8,603 nucleotides of DNA from positions 1-8,603 of the forward strand of contig CAISVC010000030.1 in assembly GCA_903888815.1 (NCBI GenBank), given 5' to 3'. The position numbers and the translations under genes were made by a program. This document shows positions 6,451 to 8,603 of this stretch, in pieces. The number at the start of each line of letters is the position of its first letter. The first letter of the stretch is position 1. The notes below the pieces were generated by a model. The model did no database searches, was not told the DNA's origin, and saw only the letters and a program-made list of their open reading frames with translations. This DNA is from an uncultured Fibrobacterota bacterium. Its GTDB lineage: Bacteria; Fibrobacterota; Chitinivibrionia; Chitinivibrionales; Chitinispirillaceae.

Positions 6451-7257
6451 ATGGTAAAGTTCATAGTTTTCTACGAGGGTAAGCCTCTCAATACCTATGT
6501 CCTTGACGAGCCGGTCATCACCATCGGACGACTCCCGGAAAATACCATCTCGATCGCGAATATGGGCGTCTCGCGCCGCCACCTGCGCATCGAGGAAGAT
6601 TACGACCGGAAATACATTCTGACTGATCTTAACTCGCTAAACGGCACTACCGTCAACGGCAAGAAGGTAAAAAAAGTTCCCCTGCACAGCGGTGATAAAA
6701 TCACCATCGGAAAATTCACCATTATCTATGAAGAAATCTCTCCCGGTGCCGAAGCTGCTGCAGAGCCGGCTGAAAGTGTTCCAATTACCGCCCCTGAGCC
6801 GGCGACAGGGCAGGTACGTGAGGAACCGGTACAGCAGGAGCCGGCTGAAAAACGCTCCAATACCCGGACCTACCAGAAACCCAAGGAAGCCAAGGTCCCC
6901 GTGCCGGCCGAAGAGGTACAGCCGCGCGGTCAGACACGGAAAGTACCTGCGGCCGGTGAGGAATCTGAAGAAAAGGGCCCTATGCTGATTGAGACCGCCA
7001 AACACCTTTCGTATATACTTGACAAGCCCTATATGACCCTCGGCAACGGCGATTCCGACGATATCCCTGTCGCAGGTTTCATGGTCAGCGAGCAGCAGGC
7101 GTTCCTCGAACAGACCGAAGAAGGATGGCGCCTCAGCACCAGCAAACTGATGGGCAAAGTGAAAGTAAACGGGCGGGCTATAAAATCGCACCTTTTACGG
7201 CATAAAGACCGAATCGATATCGGTGCGACTTCGTTCCGCTACATGGAAAACGGATAA
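6451..7257 (+). CDS. Double FHA-domain protein (second domain degenerate)
   Basis: A 268-residue cytoplasmic protein with no signal peptide or membrane segment. FHA domains bind phosphothreonine peptides, usually products of Ser/Thr kinases. Residues about 1-94 are a canonical FHA domain: G26-R27, S41-R42-R43-H44, then N61-S-L-N64-G65-T66 and VNG. Residues about 95-175 form a low-complexity Pro/Ala/Glu/Lys-rich linker with several Thr residues (T138, T140, T162). Residues about 176-268 have the FHA pattern again, but the binding residues are changed: G198-N199 replaces GR, S213-E-Q-Q216 replaces SRRH, and the first NG is lost (LMGK), while the later VNG (240-241) remains. The second domain is thus probably structural or a protein-protein module. 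The SD AAGGGAG lies close before the ATG. It forms a two-gene unit with the phosphoesterase 5 bp downstream. The binding partner is unknown; no Ser/Thr kinase is encoded in the window. Confidence 0.94.
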   Translation: MVKFIVFYEGKPLNTYVLDEPVITIGRLPENTISIANMGVSRRHLRIEEDYDRKYILTDLNSLNGTTVNGKKVKKVPLHSGDKITIGKFTIIYEEISPGAEAAAEPAESVPITAPEPATGQVREEPVQQEPAEKRSNTRTYQKPKEAKVPVPAEEVQPRGQTRKVPAAGEESEEKGPMLIETAKHLSYILDKPYMTLGNGDSDDIPVAGFMVSEQQAFLEQTEEGWRLSTSKLMGKVKVNGRAIKSHLLRHKDRIDIGATSFRYMENG

Positions 7258-7262
7258 CGCCC

Positions 7263-8000
7263 ATGCGACTTGCGTTTATTTCCGACATCCATGCCAATCT
7301 CGAGGCGCTTGAGGCGGTGCTTGAAGATATCGATAAACAGGTATCAATTGATGAGATCATCTGCCTGGGCGATATTGTGGGGTACGGTGCCAATCCGAAC
7401 GAATGTGCGGAAATCGTACGAAAAAAAAGCGGCACCATCCTGCTCGGAAACCATGATGCTGCCGCAGTCAACCTTCTTGCAACGCATCATTTCAACAGTC
7501 ACGCGAAAATCGCCATCGAATGGACCGCCGGCGCCCTGAATAATGATGTCCGGTCGTTTCTCCTTTCGCTGCCGCTTATTGCCACCCGCGATGCGCTCAC
7601 CCTCGTGCATTCGACACCCTATGAACCGAACATGTGGTATTACATAACCTCGCTGGAGGAGGCGGCTTTCAACTTCCAGTATTTTGAGACGGATGCGTGT
7701 CTCGTCGGCCATACCCACATCCCAATCATTATTGTCCTTGATAAAAAGAAAGAAGTATACGTTCATCAGGCCGTACGCGTCAATCTTAGGGAAATGGAAG
7801 GTTCCCGGTTTCTGATCAACGTCGGCAGCGTGGGCCAGCCGCGCGACCGCAACCCCCAGTCGTGCTATGCCATCCTCGACACCGAGAAGGGCGACTTCGC
7901 CTACCGCCGCGTCCCATACGACATCGAAAAGGCGCAGGCGAAGATGAAAAAAATCAAAATGCCTGAATTTTTAATCAATCGCCTCAAGGACGGCCGTTAA
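7263..8000 (+). CDS. Calcineurin-like metallophosphoesterase
   Basis: A 245-residue cytoplasmic enzyme of the binuclear-metal phosphoesterase superfamily, nearest by eye to the bacterial group often labelled ApaH/PP2A-like or YfcE-like. All metal-ligand motifs are visible: D8-x-H10 (SDIHANLEAL), G36-D37 (CLGDIVGYG), G62-N63-H64-D65 (LLGNHD), His116 (LVHSTP) and G149-H150-T151-H152. The subgroup signature NVGSVGQPRDR is also present at about 186-196. It should hydrolyse a phosphomono- or diester, but the substrate cannot be read from the sequence; members act on nucleotides, cyclic nucleotides or phosphoproteins. It starts 5 bp after the FHA stop with only a weak GGA upstream, which suggests translational coupling. 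Pairing with a phosphothreonine reader makes a phosphoprotein substrate attractive, but that is inference from context. Confidence 0.95.
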   Translation: MRLAFISDIHANLEALEAVLEDIDKQVSIDEIICLGDIVGYGANPNECAEIVRKKSGTILLGNHDAAAVNLLATHHFNSHAKIAIEWTAGALNNDVRSFLLSLPLIATRDALTLVHSTPYEPNMWYYITSLEEAAFNFQYFETDACLVGHTHIPIIIVLDKKKEVYVHQAVRVNLREMEGSRFLINVGSVGQPRDRNPQSCYAILDTEKGDFAYRRVPYDIEKAQAKMKKIKMPEFLINRLKDGR

Positions 8001-8025
8001 AAAACTTTTGCGATAAAAAAGTTTT
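8001..8025 (+). terminator. AT-rich inverted repeat after the phosphoesterase; weak terminator candidate
   Basis: AAAACTTTT (8001-8009) and AAAAGTTTT (8017-8025) are exact 9-nt inverted copies around a 7-nt loop, directly after the stop codon. The stem ends in TTTT, but it has a single G-C pair and no long U-tract after it, so it is weak as an intrinsic terminator. It could instead be a symmetrical binding site for the next gene's promoter. Confidence 0.3.
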
Positions 8026-8071
8026 AAATTTGAAATATTATTAATCTTTTTTTCAAAAACAGGGGAGAGCT

Positions 8072-8603
8072 ATGAAACGGTTTATTATCCTTGGCGCAGC
8101 CATTGTGTGGGCACTTTTTTCCGGATGCCAGGCCCCGACCAATCCCCTTGACAGGGCAGCAATGGCGATCTCGGCCGGGGGCGCGCACACCTTGATCCTC
8201 AAGTATGACGGCACGCTCTACGCAACTGGGGGCAACTCCGCTGGCCAGCTCGGCACCGGCGATACGATCAAAAGAACGACCCCGGTCCAGGTCACGGGGA
8301 TAAGCGGGGTTTCAGCCGTCTCGGCAGGTGGTTTCCACACCATGATCCTCAAGAGCGACGGTACGCTCTGGGCGACAGGGCTCAATGCCAATGGTCAACT
8401 CGGCACTGGCGATACGATCAAAAGAACGACCCCGGTCCAGGTTCCGGGGATGAGCGGGGTTTCAGCCGTCTCGGCCGGGGGTGCGCACACCATGATCCTC
8501 AAGAAAGATGGTACGCTCTGGGCGACAGGGCTCAATTTCAATGGCCAGCTCGGCACCGGGGATACGCTCGATAAAAACCACCCGGTCCAGGTCACGGGGA
8601 TAA
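8072..8603 (+). CDS. RCC1-repeat lipoprotein (5' part, runs off window)
   Basis: The first 177 codons of a secreted lipoprotein. The signal peptide is MKRFIILGAAIVWALFSGC with Cys19 in a F-S-G-C lipobox. From residue 34 the protein consists of 50-residue repeats of the type SAGG.HT.ILK.DGTLWATG.N.NGQLGTGD ... PVQV, the bacterial RCC1 / alpha-tubulin-suppressor-like repeat that folds as blades of a beta-propeller. Two complete units and most of a third are inside the window; a closed propeller typically needs about seven, so several more are expected to the right. The SD AGGGGAGA (8061-8068) lies 3-4 nt before the ATG, and TATTAT (8036-8041) is a possible -10 without a clear -35. Surface exposure and a binding role are likely for such proteins, but no ligand can be named. 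The minus-strand frame over this region is a repeat shadow. Confidence 0.94.
   Translation, partial: MKRFIILGAAIVWALFSGCQAPTNPLDRAAMAISAGGAHTLILKYDGTLYATGGNSAGQLGTGDTIKRTTPVQVTGISGVSAVSAGGFHTMILKSDGTLWATGLNANGQLGTGDTIKRTTPVQVPGMSGVSAVSAGGAHTMILKKDGTLWATGLNFNGQLGTGDTLDKNHPVQVTGI
8171..8603 (+). repeat. 150-bp in-frame tandem repeats encoding RCC1 blades
   Basis: Units begin at 8171, 8321 and 8471 with an exact 150-bp period (50 codons). Units 1 and 2 share a 35-bp identical block ending CCAGGT (from 8258 and 8408) and another long identical block around GCGGGGTTTCAGCCGTCTCGGC. Units 2 and 3 share the block CATGATCCTCAAG and GGTACGCTCTGGGCGACAGG. Identity at silent positions points to recent duplication or ongoing homogenisation rather than only protein-level selection. 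The array continues beyond the window. Confidence 0.96.

Noticed and set aside
6183..6482. Open frame of 99 codons in the divergent intergenic region
   Set aside because: It needs a TTG start without a good SD, overlaps the well-supported FHA start in another frame, and its product has no recognisable family or domain pattern.
6637..7191. Minus-strand open frame of 184 codons
   Set aside because: It lies wholly opposite the FHA gene and mirrors its codon pattern; the plus-strand product has clear FHA motifs.
8171..8603. Regular repeats considered as a CRISPR array
   Set aside because: The period is 150 bp, units are continuous and in frame, and they encode RCC1 blades; there are no short repeats with unique spacers.

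Overview
The window looks like chromosomal DNA of a diderm (Gram-negative-type) bacterium. Two of its proteins carry lipoprotein signal peptides, coding density is high, ribosome binding sites are standard GGAG-type, and no phage, plasmid or IS genes are visible. The long SurA-like/TPR lipoprotein, the RCC1-repeat lipoprotein and the abundance of STAS, anti-sigma-type ATPase and FHA modules recall Fibrobacterota/Chitinispirillia-like or spirochaete-like lineages. That placement is an impression only; no marker gene in the window settles it.

Layout. Positions 1-2542 (minus) hold almost all of a glycogen phosphorylase whose 3' end lies beyond the left edge. Its promoter gap also contains a strong intrinsic terminator (about 2675-2710, minus) that closes the operon upstream of it. 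That operon runs leftward from about 6063 to 2736 in four genes: an RsbW/SpoIIAB-like ATPase (anti-sigma kinase type), a STAS-ATPase fusion, a stand-alone STAS protein whose start overlaps the fusion gene, and a 553-residue lipoprotein with SurA-like helical segments and C-terminal TPRs. A 357-387 bp AT-richer divergent promoter region (to 6450) separates it from a rightward pair: a protein with one canonical and one degenerate FHA domain (6451-7257), and a calcineurin-like metallophosphoesterase that starts 5 bp after it (7263-8000). The right edge holds the first 177 codons of a lipoprotein made of near-identical 50-residue RCC1-type repeats (8072 onward).

How it may work together. The centre is a phospho-signalling locus. 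The leftward operon has the parts of a partner-switching regulator: two paralogous kinase/anti-sigma domains and two STAS domains. Only the stand-alone STAS keeps the Ser/Thr phosphoacceptor; the STAS fused to the second kinase has Ala there. No sigma factor and no PP2C phosphatase (RsbU/SpoIIE type) is encoded here, so input and output must lie elsewhere or be unconventional. The divergent FHA protein (a phosphothreonine reader) and metallophosphoesterase could belong to the same network, but only their position suggests it. The co-transcribed lipoprotein suggests that the output or input concerns the cell envelope. Glycogen phosphorylase and the RCC1 lipoprotein are probably independent neighbours.
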